A DNA stretch of 64,000 bases, from assembly GCF_014172405.1 (NCBI RefSeq), contig NZ_WNXC01000004.1, positions 186,001 through 250,000 on the forward strand. Reading direction: 5' to 3'. Below are positions 8,098 through 18,100 of the stretch, piece after piece (position 1 is the first letter of the stretch; every line of letters starts with the position of its first letter). Under the pieces are notes generated by a model. That model was given only the letters and a program-made list of their open reading frames with translations, was not told where the DNA came from and made no database searches. The translations under genes were made by a program, and so were the position numbers. Source of the stretch: Pedobacter gandavensis. Its GTDB lineage: Bacteria; Bacteroidota; Bacteroidia; Sphingobacteriales; Sphingobacteriaceae.

Positions 8098-10080
8098 ATG
8101 CAGTTTGACAGAAAAGATAAGAACAATGCGGTATTATTAGATTTATACACGCAATTACTTTACCCCAGAATGGTAGAGGAAAAAATGCTTATCCTATTAC
8201 GTCAAGGCAGAATTGGCAAATGGTTTTCCGGCATTGGTCAGGAAGCCATAGCCATTGGAAGTACTTTGGCTATGGAGGAAAATGAATATATCCTCCCGAT
8301 GCACAGAAACCTAGGGGTATTTACCGCGCGTAATATCCCTTTAAAAAGACTGATGGCTCAATGGCAAGGGAAATTAAATGGCTTTACCAAAGGCCGGGAT
8401 CGTTCCTTCCATTTCGGTACTCAGGATTATAAAATCATTGGCATGATCTCCCATCTGGGCCCTCAAATGGCCGTTGCTGATGGGATCGCTCTCGCCGACC
8501 TCATCTCCGGTCAGGAAAAAGCAACTTTAGTATATACTGGTGATGGTGCCACGAGCGAAGGTGATTTTCATGAGGCCATAAATGTAGCCGCAGTATGGAA
8601 CCTTCCGGTGATTTTCCTGATAGAAAACAATGGCTACGGCCTCTCCACGCCTACCGCTGAACAGTATAAATGCCAAAATCTGGTAGATCGTGCTGTTGGT
8701 TATGGCATTGAAGGGGTTCAAATCGATGGGAATAATGTCCTGGAAGTTTATGATACCATAGCTGCTATTGCTGCGAAAATTCGAAAAGACCCCAAACCGG
8801 TATTGGTAGAATGTTTAACTTTTAGAATGAGGGGGCATGAGGAAGCTTCAGGCACAAAATACGTTCCTCAGGAGCTGATGGATGCCTGGGCAGAGAAAGA
8901 CCCTGTAGCAAACTTTGAACACTTCCTGCTTACGGAAAACGTATTAAATCAGGAACTTATTGCAGAGATTAAGGCAGATTTTAAAGCGGGGATCGAGTAT
9001 GAGATAGAAGCGGCTTTCCAGGAAGAAGAACCAATAGCCAATACGATTGCGGAACTGGAAGATATGTATGCTCCTTTTAATTTTAAACCCAATGCCCTTT
9101 CTCCGGATGCACCATCTACGGAAGTCCGCTACCTTGATGCGATCACAGATGCACTGAAAATCGGAATGTATAAACATGATAACCTGGTATTAATGGGTCA
9201 GGATATTGCAGAGTATGGTGGTGCTTTTAAGATTACGGAAGGTTTTACCACTCTTTTTGGTAAAGCAAGGGTAAGAAATACACCCATTTGTGAATCTGCA
9301 ATTGTAGGTGCCGCATTGGGCCTTTCTATCAATGGCTATAAATCAGTGGTGGAGATGCAATTTGCTGATTTCGTGACTTGTGGCTTCAATCAGATTGTCA
9401 ACAATCTCGCTAAAACGCATTACCGATGGGGAGAAAAAGCGGATGTTGTCATTAGAATGCCTACAGGCGCAGGAACGGGTGCGGGTCCCTTTCATTCTCA
9501 AAGTAATGAGGCCTGGTTTACGAAAACACCTGGATTAAAAATCGTCTATCCGGCATTTCCACAGGATGCGAAAGGATTGTTACTTGCTGCCATCGATGAC
9601 CCAAATCCAGTGCTGTTTTTTGAACATAAGTACCTGTACAGGAGTTTAACCGGCCAGGTTCCACAAGGGGAATATCAGTTGGAAATAGGTAAAGCCAATG
9701 TCTTAAAAGAAGGCAGGCAGTTGTGTATCATTACTTATGGACTTGGCGTTCATTGGGCACTCGCCTATATGGACGAACATCCGGAATTGAGCATCAACCT
9801 GGTAGACCTCCGCAGCCTTCAACCTTGGGATAAGAACGCGGTAAGCAACGCAGTAAAGCAAACAGGAAGGGTATTAATCCTTCATGAAGATACCCTAAGC
9901 ACCGGATTTGGCGCAGAACTGGCTGCTTGGATTGGCGAACATTGTTTCAGTGATCTGGATGCCCCGGTGATGCGCTGTGCAAGTTCTGATACGGCAATTC
10001 CGATGAACAAAGTGCTGGAAGAAGACTTTCTCGCGAAAAGCCGCCTGGCAGCCACAATTGAAAAGTTACTGGCTTATTAG
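8098..10080 (+). CDS. Fused 2-oxoacid dehydrogenase E1 (alpha plus beta)
   Basis: Thiamine-diphosphate dependent decarboxylating E1 component of a pyruvate or branched-chain 2-oxoacid dehydrogenase complex, with both subunits in one 660-residue chain. The alpha part (about 1-330) contains the TPP site YTGDGATSEGDFHEA and the catalytic region FRMRGHEEASGT. The beta part (about 345-660) contains MGQDIAEYGGAFKIT, CESAIVGAALGL, VEMQFADF and RMPTGAGTGAGPFHSQS. Fusion of alpha and beta E1 is common in Bacteroidota; substrate cannot be decided by eye, although the adjacent lutB would supply pyruvate. E2 and E3 are not in the window. Confidence 0.85.
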   Translation: MQFDRKDKNNAVLLDLYTQLLYPRMVEEKMLILLRQGRIGKWFSGIGQEAIAIGSTLAMEENEYILPMHRNLGVFTARNIPLKRLMAQWQGKLNGFTKGRDRSFHFGTQDYKIIGMISHLGPQMAVADGIALADLISGQEKATLVYTGDGATSEGDFHEAINVAAVWNLPVIFLIENNGYGLSTPTAEQYKCQNLVDRAVGYGIEGVQIDGNNVLEVYDTIAAIAAKIRKDPKPVLVECLTFRMRGHEEASGTKYVPQELMDAWAEKDPVANFEHFLLTENVLNQELIAEIKADFKAGIEYEIEAAFQEEEPIANTIAELEDMYAPFNFKPNALSPDAPSTEVRYLDAITDALKIGMYKHDNLVLMGQDIAEYGGAFKITEGFTTLFGKARVRNTPICESAIVGAALGLSINGYKSVVEMQFADFVTCGFNQIVNNLAKTHYRWGEKADVVIRMPTGAGTGAGPFHSQSNEAWFTKTPGLKIVYPAFPQDAKGLLLAAIDDPNPVLFFEHKYLYRSLTGQVPQGEYQLEIGKANVLKEGRQLCIITYGLGVHWALAYMDEHPELSINLVDLRSLQPWDKNAVSNAVKQTGRVLILHEDTLSTGFGAELAAWIGEHCFSDLDAPVMRCASSDTAIPMNKVLEEDFLAKSRLAATIEKLLAY

Positions 10081-10145
10081 TCGCATCCCCCTTCTTCATG
10101 GCACGATAATCGCTTTTTAGGTCCTGGTATGATTTAAGGAGACCT

Positions 10146-10970
10146 ATGAAGCACGCTCAGTTATTATTCTCGATTCCATTATTATTGATCTTGTTGAGTT
10201 GTAACCAGCAACCCAAGCATCCCCAGGCAAACCTGATAAAGCAGTCTTCTGCTACCGCAATGACTGATGAATCCATTTTACAATATGTAGATTCCATCAA
10301 TGCGCACCTCGCTGCCCTGGAAAAACAAAGCAGCCTCATCTTCCTGCAGGGGGAGCAATCCATGTATGTAGAAAAGTACAATGCAAATGGGAAACCCGTT
10401 TTATACGAACAAAATCTGGACAACAAGCTGATCAGCAACCGCAGCACAAAATATTACCTAAAAAACGACAGTCTACTTTTCTTACAAGAGACGATCAAGA
10501 CTAATAATGGGGCAACCGAAACACGTCACTATTTCAGGAATAACATTGCTTTTAAAAAGGAACAACGTACGGCGCCAAGTTATGCCGCACTAAAAAAACA
10601 ACCTTTTTTAGCTGTAACGGCCAGTAGTACAACACCCGCAACAACGCCTGCTCAGACCACTGGGAACGAAGAGAAACAATTAAAAATAATGGAAGATGCC
10701 ATTGGCCAAAAAGGTCCTTTTGCCCTATTTTTTGAGGGATTTATTGACATCCCTGAGGAAAGCATTATACAGCTTAAAGGCAGCGATCGGAACGGATATA
10801 CCGCAAATGTAATCGTCAGAACAACAGATGCCCTGATTGATAGCTTGCAGCGTCAACCTTCAAAATTCAAGAATGAAAAGTTAAATTTTAAATGGGAAAT
10901 TTCCGATAAAGAGGCTGTTTATGTACCTGTTGGGGCTAACATCACCTCGGCCAAGGGGTTAAACAAATAG
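10146..10970 (+). CDS. Hypothetical lipoprotein
   Basis: Unrecognised 274-residue protein. The N-terminus has a type II signal peptide with lipobox LLSC, so Cys19 should be lipidated and the protein anchored in a membrane. The middle (about 155-175) is a Thr/Ala/Pro-rich linker. No catalytic motif was found. It has an AAGGAG ribosome-binding sequence at 10136-10141, 4 nt before the ATG, which is unusual in this genome. Its last 52 nt overlap, tail to tail, the 3' end of the SprT-like gene on the other strand. It starts 65 nt after the E1 gene. Confidence 0.75.
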   Translation: MKHAQLLFSIPLLLILLSCNQQPKHPQANLIKQSSATAMTDESILQYVDSINAHLAALEKQSSLIFLQGEQSMYVEKYNANGKPVLYEQNLDNKLISNRSTKYYLKNDSLLFLQETIKTNNGATETRHYFRNNIAFKKEQRTAPSYAALKKQPFLAVTASSTTPATTPAQTTGNEEKQLKIMEDAIGQKGPFALFFEGFIDIPEESIIQLKGSDRNGYTANVIVRTTDALIDSLQRQPSKFKNEKLNFKWEISDKEAVYVPVGANITSAKGLNK

Positions 10971-11533
10971 ATATTTCCGTTATCCAAACAAAGGCAACGG
11001 TATCTTTTTCTGAGCTTCTCCCCCTTTTTAAAATGTCGGCCATCTTTGATGGTAAACACCGCATCTATGGGCAGTTCTTCCAAACGGGAAGCATCTTTAA
11101 CTGGATCGTGTTTCTTTAGCGCACGGGAGAGCCTTAAATCTGTGCAACTGGCAGCAGAGGGATTATCAAGGTAAGTGACAATGGCCAACTCCACATCCCC
11201 AGGGAAAATGCTTTGCTCAATAAATGGCGCCATCATGCGCTTAAAATTGTGCTTCCATTCTACACCATGTGGCTTCACCTTATTCTTATGGTCATTCCAG
11301 GTCAGCAAATGCGCAAACTCATGCACTGTGGTGACGAGAAACGCATAAGGATTCAGGTCGTTGTTAACGGATATTTTATGCCCGGATCCTTGGTAGGGAT
11401 GGCGGTAATCTCCCAATTTAGTCACCCTGTTTTTAGATATTTTAAATTCACATTGAAAATAGTCTATCCACTTCGCGATGATTGGCGCTGCCGCCGGGGG
11501 CATATATTGCGCTAAGATATCCTTCTTTTCCAC
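10919..11533 (-). CDS. SprT-like zinc metalloprotease domain protein
   Basis: A 204-residue protein with the zinc-protease signature HEFAHLLTWNDH near residue 70, giving HExxH-like ligands (here HEFAH), and downstream W-K-H-N-F-K-R-M, as in SprT/Spartan-like domains. Family members are linked to DNA-protein crosslink repair in eukaryotes; the bacterial role is not settled. The C-terminal part (HFKKGEKLRKRYRCLCLDNG) ends in a small beta-rich zinc-ribbon-like segment with only two Cys. It starts 18 nt after feoB and so is probably in the same transcript. Its 3' end overlaps the convergent lipoprotein gene by 52 nt. Confidence 0.8.
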   Translation of the reverse strand: MEKKDILAQYMPPAAAPIIAKWIDYFQCEFKISKNRVTKLGDYRHPYQGSGHKISVNNDLNPYAFLVTTVHEFAHLLTWNDHKNKVKPHGVEWKHNFKRMMAPFIEQSIFPGDVELAIVTYLDNPSAASCTDLRLSRALKKHDPVKDASRLEELPIDAVFTIKDGRHFKKGEKLRKRYRCLCLDNGNIYLFNPLAEVMLAPTGT

Positions 11534-11551
11534 CTCCCCAAGATAAGTAAT

Positions 11552-13669
11552 TTACTTTAAAAGCTGGTAGGCGATCAGACTGGCTACATAAGCCATTGCG
11601 GTCATGTAACTGAGCTGTATTAAAGGCCATTTCCAAGATTTTGTCTCCCTGAATACCACTGCAACTGTACTCATACATTGCATCGCAAAGGCATAAAAAA
11701 GCATCAATGAAAATGCGGTGGCAAAAGTGAACACTGGTAAACCCGTATCCGGATTAACCGCTGCCCTCATCTTATCACGGATTGTACCTACGGCCTCATC
11801 ACCACCATCCACACTATAAATTGTGGCCATGGTACCAACAAAGGCTTCCCTCGCGGCAAATGAAGTGATCAATGCAATCCCGATTTTCCAATCGAAACCT
11901 AAAGGCTTAATTACCGGTTCTATCGTCTGACCTAAAAGCCCTGCATAAGAGTGTTCCAGCTTTTCGGCAGCCTTATCTCTTTCCAATGTAGAAATCTGTA
12001 CACTATCTTTTTTAGCCTCGATGAGGTCGTATTTCTTGTCAATCCTAGCAAAGCGATCCGATGGGCCATAAGAGGCCAGTACCCATAGAATAATAGAAAT
12101 AGCGATAATCACCTTACCCGCCTCAAAAACAAAAGTCTTAGATTTCTCATACATCGTGTACAACACATTACCCCAACGCGGCATTCTATACACTGGTAAT
12201 TCCATGATGAAGTAAGATTTCTCTTTCGCTTTGATGATAAATTTCATGACAAAAGCAACCAGTACTGCCGCAACAATACTAATCAGATACATTCCCATTA
12301 AGGTTAGACCTTGCAGGTTAATGAATCCCCATACCATCTTTTCAGGGACTACAAGACCAATCAACAAAGTATAAACTGGTAATCTTGCCGAGCAGCTCAC
12401 TAGTGGAGCTACCATGATGGTAATGATTCTATCTTTCCAGCTTTCGATGTTTCTGGCACTCATGATGGAAGGAACGGCACAAGCCAAACTACCGATCATT
12501 GGTACCACAGACTTACCGCTTAAGCCGAATTTCCTCATGATTTTATCCATCATAAAGGTTACCCTGGCCATATAACCGGTATCCTCCAATATGGAAATAA
12601 AAGCAAAGAGAATGGCGATTTGTGGAATGAAGACGATTACACCGCCTAGACCTGCCAGTACCCCATCGAGGAACAAATTAGTCAATATCCCTTCAGGTAA
12701 ATAGCTATGCCCTAGTTCTGTCAGCTTCATAAAGCCTGCCTCAATCATCTCCATTGGATATGTTGACCAAGAGAAAATAGAGTTAAATATGAAGAACAGG
12801 ATTCCAATAAAAATTAGGAAACCCCAGAATTTATTGGTCAGTATCGCATCAATTTTATCAGAGAACGCAAATTTTTTCGCCGCACCGGTATCCTCAATTA
12901 CTCCGCTAAGAACCGTTCCTAAATGGCGGTAACGTGCAATTGTTTCTGCTGCTTGTAGTTTTGAAGTTTCGAAATCATGCGCTTTCTTGATCTTTTCAAA
13001 TGCGGCATGCGCTTCTTGATCAAAGATATCCAAATGCTGGTGCTGGTGTAAAACCTGCATGGCATAATAATCGTTATCCGTTTTTAATCTTGCTTTTACT
13101 TCCTGAATTGCTTCAGGAGCTAAAGCCAATATATCAGCACCTTTTGCTTGAGTAGCAATTTTGGTGGTATTTTCTATGGCTTGTTTTAGTTCCTTTAATC
13201 CGGTTTTGCTTCTTGCTGAGATGGCCACTACCTGAATGCCCAGCCTTTCGGCAAGCATATTCACATTAATGTCTATCCCTTCTTTCTTGGCCATATCGGT
13301 CATGTTGAGCGCCAAAACCATGGGCACATCCAAGTCCGCTACCTGCGAATAAAGTAATAGATTTCTTCTTAGATTGGTTGCATCAGCCACCAAAACGATC
13401 ACATCTGGATAACTGGAATTCGTTTTATCCGCCAAAACCTGGAAAACAATACTTTCATCCTTACTTTTAGGATATAAGCTATATGTACCTGGAAGGTCAA
13501 TAATTTCTGCAACCTTGCCATCAGCAAGTTTACAATAACCAACTTTCTTGTCGACGGTGATACCCGGAAAATTACCGATCTTTTGATTTAAACCTGTCAG
13601 CAGGTTAAAAAGAGTAGACTTGCCTGTATTGGGATTCCCAACCAGCGCTATTTTCAAATCCTTAGCCAA
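11552..13669 (-). CDS. feoB: Ferrous iron transport protein B
   Basis: Inner-membrane Fe(II) transporter with an N-terminal G domain. The 705 residues match the family. G motifs: GNPNTGKSTLFN (G1), IDLPGTYS (G3), NMTD (G4). A helical spacer (about 170-270) is followed by two Gate segments, seen as LACAVPSIMSARN and the C-terminal TSFAAREAFVGTMATIYS. In many Bacteroidota FeoA is fused to FeoB; here feoA is separate, 5 nt upstream. Cytoplasmic and membrane topology look intact. Expected to be iron-regulated, but I could not identify a Fur site with confidence. Confidence 0.95.
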   Translation of the reverse strand: MAKDLKIALVGNPNTGKSTLFNLLTGLNQKIGNFPGITVDKKVGYCKLADGKVAEIIDLPGTYSLYPKSKDESIVFQVLADKTNSSYPDVIVLVADATNLRRNLLLYSQVADLDVPMVLALNMTDMAKKEGIDINVNMLAERLGIQVVAISARSKTGLKELKQAIENTTKIATQAKGADILALAPEAIQEVKARLKTDNDYYAMQVLHQHQHLDIFDQEAHAAFEKIKKAHDFETSKLQAAETIARYRHLGTVLSGVIEDTGAAKKFAFSDKIDAILTNKFWGFLIFIGILFFIFNSIFSWSTYPMEMIEAGFMKLTELGHSYLPEGILTNLFLDGVLAGLGGVIVFIPQIAILFAFISILEDTGYMARVTFMMDKIMRKFGLSGKSVVPMIGSLACAVPSIMSARNIESWKDRIITIMVAPLVSCSARLPVYTLLIGLVVPEKMVWGFINLQGLTLMGMYLISIVAAVLVAFVMKFIIKAKEKSYFIMELPVYRMPRWGNVLYTMYEKSKTFVFEAGKVIIAISIILWVLASYGPSDRFARIDKKYDLIEAKKDSVQISTLERDKAAEKLEHSYAGLLGQTIEPVIKPLGFDWKIGIALITSFAAREAFVGTMATIYSVDGGDEAVGTIRDKMRAAVNPDTGLPVFTFATAFSLMLFYAFAMQCMSTVAVVFRETKSWKWPLIQLSYMTAMAYVASLIAYQLLK

Positions 13670-13674
13670 TATGA

Positions 13675-13890
13675 TTACTGAATTATGATAACAGATGCTT
13701 CGTTCTTACGCAAACAAAGTTGATAGCCCGCCACACGGATCGCGATCGGATCGCCAAGTGGTGCAAATCTTTCTACCTCTACAACCTCCCCAGGCAAACA
13801 GCCCATCTCCATTAGTTTTACAGACATTTCAAGATCTGTAAATGCAACTATAGTACCTCTTTCCCCTGGATTCAATTGTGATAGCTTCAT
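13675..13890 (-). CDS. feoA: Ferrous iron transport protein A
   Basis: Small SH3-fold cytoplasmic partner of FeoB, 71 residues. Typical features are the N-terminal LSQLNPGERGTIVAF, the central MEMGCLPGEVVEVERFAPLGDP and the C-terminal IRVAGYQLCLRKNEA with the closing IRxxxxxLxLRxxEA pattern of the family. The gene is separated from feoB by 5 nt. Upstream is a 175-nt gap containing a multi-hairpin fold described separately. Confidence 0.93.
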   Translation of the reverse strand: MKLSQLNPGERGTIVAFTDLEMSVKLMEMGCLPGEVVEVERFAPLGDPIAIRVAGYQLCLRKNEASVIIIQ

Positions 13891-13973
13891 CTTTCTATAG
13901 GTTATTTATGTTCGGATCGGATATGATTTTCCGCTCCTGAACCAGGCGCAATTTAGCCTTAATTTATAATAAT

Positions 13974-14074
13974 TCCAAATACCGAAGCTGATCTCTACGC
14001 TCTAAGAATCAGGTTTAACCGCATTATAACTGCGGTTGGCTCATCCGAAAGTCACAGTAGGGTAACTATTTGGA
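13974..14074 (-). ncRNA. Candidate structured RNA leader upstream of feoAB
   Basis: On the minus-strand RNA, an 8-bp closing helix (UCCAAAUA, 14074-14067, with UAUUUGGA, 13981-13974) encloses three hairpins: GUUAC/GUGAC (14066-14051, one U-G pair), AACCGCA/UGCGGUU (14037-14017) and CUGAU/AUCAG (14012-13988). The U-G pair favours the minus RNA as the folded molecule. The 5' arm overlaps the last codons of the small lipoprotein gene. I could not match it to a known riboswitch class. Pairing was found by eye and may be chance in part. Confidence 0.3.
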
Positions 14075-14209
14075 TACCCCAGTATTTAAGTGCTTAGGAT
14101 AGCTGTTATAACTCACCTTGGGACATTGACATCCCGGCTTGAAAATACTGCAGCTACTGAGCACAATTGCGACAAATAAAAGCAATAGTTTGACCCTATT
14201 TTTTTTCAT
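14066..14209 (-). CDS. Small lipoprotein
   Basis: A 47-residue protein with a lysine-rich start, a hydrophobic stretch and the lipobox LSSC, then a short mature tail containing CQCPK. I chose the ATG at 14209 because it directly begins the signal peptide; the frame remains open 84 nt further upstream inside vanZ. It overlaps the end of vanZ by 14 nt, so the two are probably translationally coupled. Function unknown. Confidence 0.6.
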   Translation of the reverse strand: MKKNRVKLLLLFVAIVLSSCSIFKPGCQCPKVSYNSYPKHLNTGVSK

Positions 14210-14627
14210 GGGGAAGAGATTTAGGCTCACGTTGAAGAGATTTATGATCCAATTGATGTAACAATACAAAACTGAATACCCCCATAAACACACCGATCAT
14301 ATCACATCCGAAATCCCACCATTCTGCCGATCTGTAGGTAAAGATCTTCCATTGTAGCAACTCTATTCCTCCGCCCAGAGCAGCGGTCATTAGAATCACC
14401 TTAAAGATCGTTAAGGAGCGGAAACTATAGCTGTGTTGGTAATTGATTCTGCCATAGAATAATAAAATTGTCAACACAAAGAAAAAACCCAGGTGTACCA
14501 ATTTATCAAATCCTTCAAAAAAAATGCCTGACCCAGAAGTGTCAGGCATTTTCATATTACAAAGGACTAAAATCACAACTGTCCATAGGATGGACCAGAT
14601 CTGATATTTTAATGCTTTAGAATTCAT
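14196..14627 (-). CDS. VanZ-like membrane protein
   Basis: A 143-residue integral membrane protein of the VanZ family: four hydrophobic segments, the conserved FDKLVHLGFF after the first segment, GGGIELLQ in the third-segment region, and EWWDFGCDMIGVFMG near the end. Best-known members modestly raise teicoplanin resistance, but most chromosomal copies, especially next to gcvH in Bacteroidota, have no proven role. It starts 3 nt downstream of the gcvH stop. A complete intrinsic-terminator-like hairpin lies inside the coding sequence at 14517-14552, between the first and second membrane segments. Confidence 0.85.
   Translation of the reverse strand: MNSKALKYQIWSILWTVVILVLCNMKMPDTSGSGIFFEGFDKLVHLGFFFVLTILLFYGRINYQHSYSFRSLTIFKVILMTAALGGGIELLQWKIFTYRSAEWWDFGCDMIGVFMGVFSFVLLHQLDHKSLQREPKSLPHEKK
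14517..14552 (-). terminator. Terminator-like hairpin inside vanZ
   Basis: On the minus strand AAAATGCCTGAC (14552-14541) pairs perfectly with GTCAGGCATTTT (14532-14521) over an 8-nt loop and continues into a run of T to 14517. It begins about 75 nt after the vanZ start and would stop transcription arriving from gcvH. It codes for the KMPDTSGSGIFF segment of VanZ. Confidence 0.6.
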
Positions 14628-14630
14628 TGA

Positions 14631-15011
14631 TTAAGCTCCTACAAGAGCTTTATAAGCATCCGCATCTAATAAACCTGCAACTTCAGCAGCATCAGAAAGC
14701 GTTACTTTAACCATCCATCCTTTTCCATAAGGGTCAGAATTCACCAATTCAGGGTTGTCGTTCAATTCCGGATTAGTTTCAGTTACGGTACCAGTAACCG
14801 GCATAAACAAATCAGAAACAGTTTTAACAGCTTCTACTGTACCGAATACCTCGTCTTTGCTTACTTCATCACCCACGGTATTAATATCGATGTATACAAT
14901 ATCACCTAACTCACGTTGTGCAAAATCAGTAATACCGATATAGGCTTCGTTACCTTCAATTTTAACCCATTCGTGGTCTTTAGTGTACTTTAATTCTGAT
15001 GGAAAATTCAT
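14631..15011 (-). CDS. gcvH: Glycine cleavage system H protein
   Basis: Lipoyl carrier of the glycine cleavage system, 126 residues. Begins [20 protein letters not shown], and the lipoylated lysine is K63 in [11 protein letters not shown]. The C-terminal [12 protein letters not shown] is typical. Start at 15011 matches the family; an upstream extension to 15077 does not. It lies 97 nt downstream of sprA and 3 nt upstream of vanZ. It joins glyA elsewhere in this window in one-carbon metabolism, but gcvT and gcvP are not here. Confidence 0.96.
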   Translation of the reverse strand: MNFPSELKYTKDHEWVKIEGNEAYIGITDFAQRELGDIVYIDINTVGDEVSKDEVFGTVEAVKTVSDLFMPVTGTVTETNPELNDNPELVNSDPYGKGWMVKVTLSDAAEVAGLLDADAYKALVGA

Positions 15012-15108
15012 GTGTATAATTTTTTTATTGTCGTTGCTTAAACTTTCGGCATCCGCTTTACGCTTCTGCCGATTCAAAGGTAATTAATATAAGCATTTAT
15101 CACAATGC

Positions 15109-18100
15109 CTAATTCAGGGTAACTCTCAAACTAAATCCGAAATTACTAAATGATGTATTAAACGTTTGCGAAGTATAAGGTTTCGTGACATTAGAATCGT
15201 AGAACAAGCGTACATTGAAACGTTGGTTCAGGATATAATCCACACTAGGTCTTAGCGTAATGTTCTTGGCTCCCGAAGATACTTCTGCTTCCAGGATATC
15301 TGCACGATAAATGACCGTTTTGTTATCCCGCACCGCTACGTCCAGTTTAAAGTCCATATTGTTATCCATTTTCAGGCCTTTGAACAAGCCGAACGGGAAT
15401 CTGAACTTCGTGGTACGGTAACCTAAACCGAACACCATATTGTTTTCCGTTAACTGTGCCAGTTGACTATTCGCCATGTTCAGTCCTAATAAACGAGACC
15501 TTCCCATTTCAAAATTAGCAGTCAGATTATTTTTTAAACGCGTATCAATACCGATCAATGGAGAGAACTGCTCGGCGATGGTCACCTGTGCATATTGGAA
15601 AGCTGGAAGGAAGTTGTCATTCAAATCCCTGCTGACCACTGCGCCATTATTCTCCTGATATTTTAGTAGCGAGTTAAAGCTGCTGATACTATATACGGAA
15701 CGATAAGAATGTCTAAGGTCGATAGAGCTGAAACGATCTGCAAGGAAAGGAATACCAATCAAACCTCTGTAGTTTAAACGCCAGTTTGGCAATGGAATTT
15801 TAGGCATGGAGTTCAGGCTTGAAGTCTTTGCATCCTTACCAGAATAAGCGGCAAGGAAAGCGGCCGTTAATACATCCTGCGACTCTCCACCATAACCATC
15901 CGCATACAAACCATTTCTTACTCCTGCAGAATTCGGATTCATAGCCCCTAAACGTTGCGAAATCACCACCCTGTTTGCCATAAATTCATTGAACAATTTA
16001 GACATGGTATTACCGCTTTTCTCGGAGAAGGAAGTCCTCAAACTGATATAAGAGATGCTGTAATCACCCGAAGTGAAAGGGCTAAAATTCTCGAAACCAC
16101 GCAAGCCTTCATCATACCTGAAATTGGTAGAATAGTTCATCGTTTTATTTCTGTTCGCAGTTAACGTAATCGACAAGTCTTTGATCGGTTCCACTAAACT
16201 GGTTAAGCTTAAATCCTCCCGCATGGTGTTGATGTACAACTGAGATTGTAAGGTATCCGTGGTGATCCAACCTTTCAACAAGGCCTCATTTCTGATGTCG
16301 CGCTGACTTCCCAATACGAAACCTAAGCCCGGAGCTCCGGTTGCCTGGTCAATTCCGAAGTAATTTGTCCTCGGTAAATAACCCGGTAAGAATATACCTT
16401 TCGATTGCGTGTAAGCACCCACCACATTCTTCACACTGGTTAGCAAGCCGATCCAAACATTCTGGCCACCCTGACCATTTCCTTTACGGATAAAGCCAAA
16501 CTTATTATACAGTGAAGCCAGGTTTAAATTAGGATTTACTTGAATCGTTCTCGAGTTTTGAACCGTATTACCAAGGTTGATATTTGGATCTCTCAAAGTA
16601 GAAAGTGGCTCTGTTTGCCAGTTAAAGTTAGTCCCATAACGTGTGGCCACGCTTACCCAATCCAATCCAGGAATTTTATTGATCGGAAGATTATAGGTAA
16701 AATTCAGGTTATGACTGTAATCTGTAGTACGGCCCAATCTCATCATATTCTGCCATAAGGTATCTCTTTTTAACCCTTCTATTCTACCGTAAGGTTCATC
16801 GATGATCGAATAATTAGTCGCATCAATATCCATGGTTAGCGATTTACTTAGGTTCCAGGAAATTCCATATACCCTAGACACGAGGAAGTTTTTATTGAAG
16901 GTCGTGTTCACCGGAATGTAATTCATCGGGTCATTGTTTCTCAAACTGTTTTCAGAATAGAAACGATCCACATCAATTCTGAAATTGATCGAAGAAGGCA
17001 TCAGGCTAAAATTGAAGTCTCTCAGCAAAGCCAGTGTATTGTTCTTGATGATCTTTTTTAAAGGCTCGTAATTCCTCGCAAGGGCTGCATAGCTATAACC
17101 CAGAGAAGCCCTGTAGGTTTTCTGGTAATTACTTTCTATGATAAAATCGCGGTGCGAATACTTGGTATATGCATAGCTGACATTGAAGTTTTCAATGTCC
17201 CAAACCCGAGGTTTAGCCTCCGGATCTGTTCTTTCCTTTCTCACATTGGTGAAGTTGATACTGCTTCTGGTGGTGTAATCCTGTGCAAAATTCAGGATAG
17301 AATCGCGCTGCGATTTTGAAGCGACATCCAAGGCATTTTTCAACTCAATATCCGGCATGCTCGGGTTGTACTGAGGCGTTGCTACCTGGCTTGAGTAACT
17401 CACAAACATCGGCACCTTGATCCCTGTTTTCTTAGGGAAGAATTTGCCCAGCTCCATGCTCGAAGAGATGTCAAAAAACACATTATCTGCTCTGTTTCTT
17501 TCGCTCACCCTGGTTTCTAAGGAACCGAAACCAATCGTTGACTTGCTACCCGAAACATTTACATCCGCAAAATCTGCCAGTTTCGCATTCATTCTAGCTG
17601 TTGCAGCCCATCCACCACGCTCGTCAAACTCCGTTAAACGAAGCTCATTGAACCAGAAAATACCACTTTTATCCATCAAATCATCACCGTTTGTACGGTA
17701 AGGATTTTTAATACCCAGCATATATACCCTTACCTTACTCATATCCGGTTGCCCTTTGATGGTAATCGTCTTCCCATCAATATTGTAGTTATAAGGAATA
17801 TTGATTGGCCATGGTGCTCCTGTACTGGTTTTTGCATTATTCCTGGCGAGTTTCGCTTTCTGGAAAAACTCCAATGTAATGTCCATTTTATTCTGTTCCG
17901 GCCAGATCGCATAAGGATCATTGGTTCCAGGAAGCGTCACCTTTAATGGCTGTGAATACTCGTAATAGTTGTCCTGGTTGTCAGTACCAATTCTAAGAAA
18001 TGCACTCAGGTCGTTATCTTTCAAGACATTTGAACCTAAAGCCTCGGCATGGATATACATTTCCAGGTGTTTATAAGACCTAAAATCGTTAAACCCTGTT

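Noticed and set aside
13974..14074. NiCo/czcD, cobalamin or SRP RNA
   Set aside because: I could not find the conserved boxes of these classes, so I kept it as an unclassified candidate.
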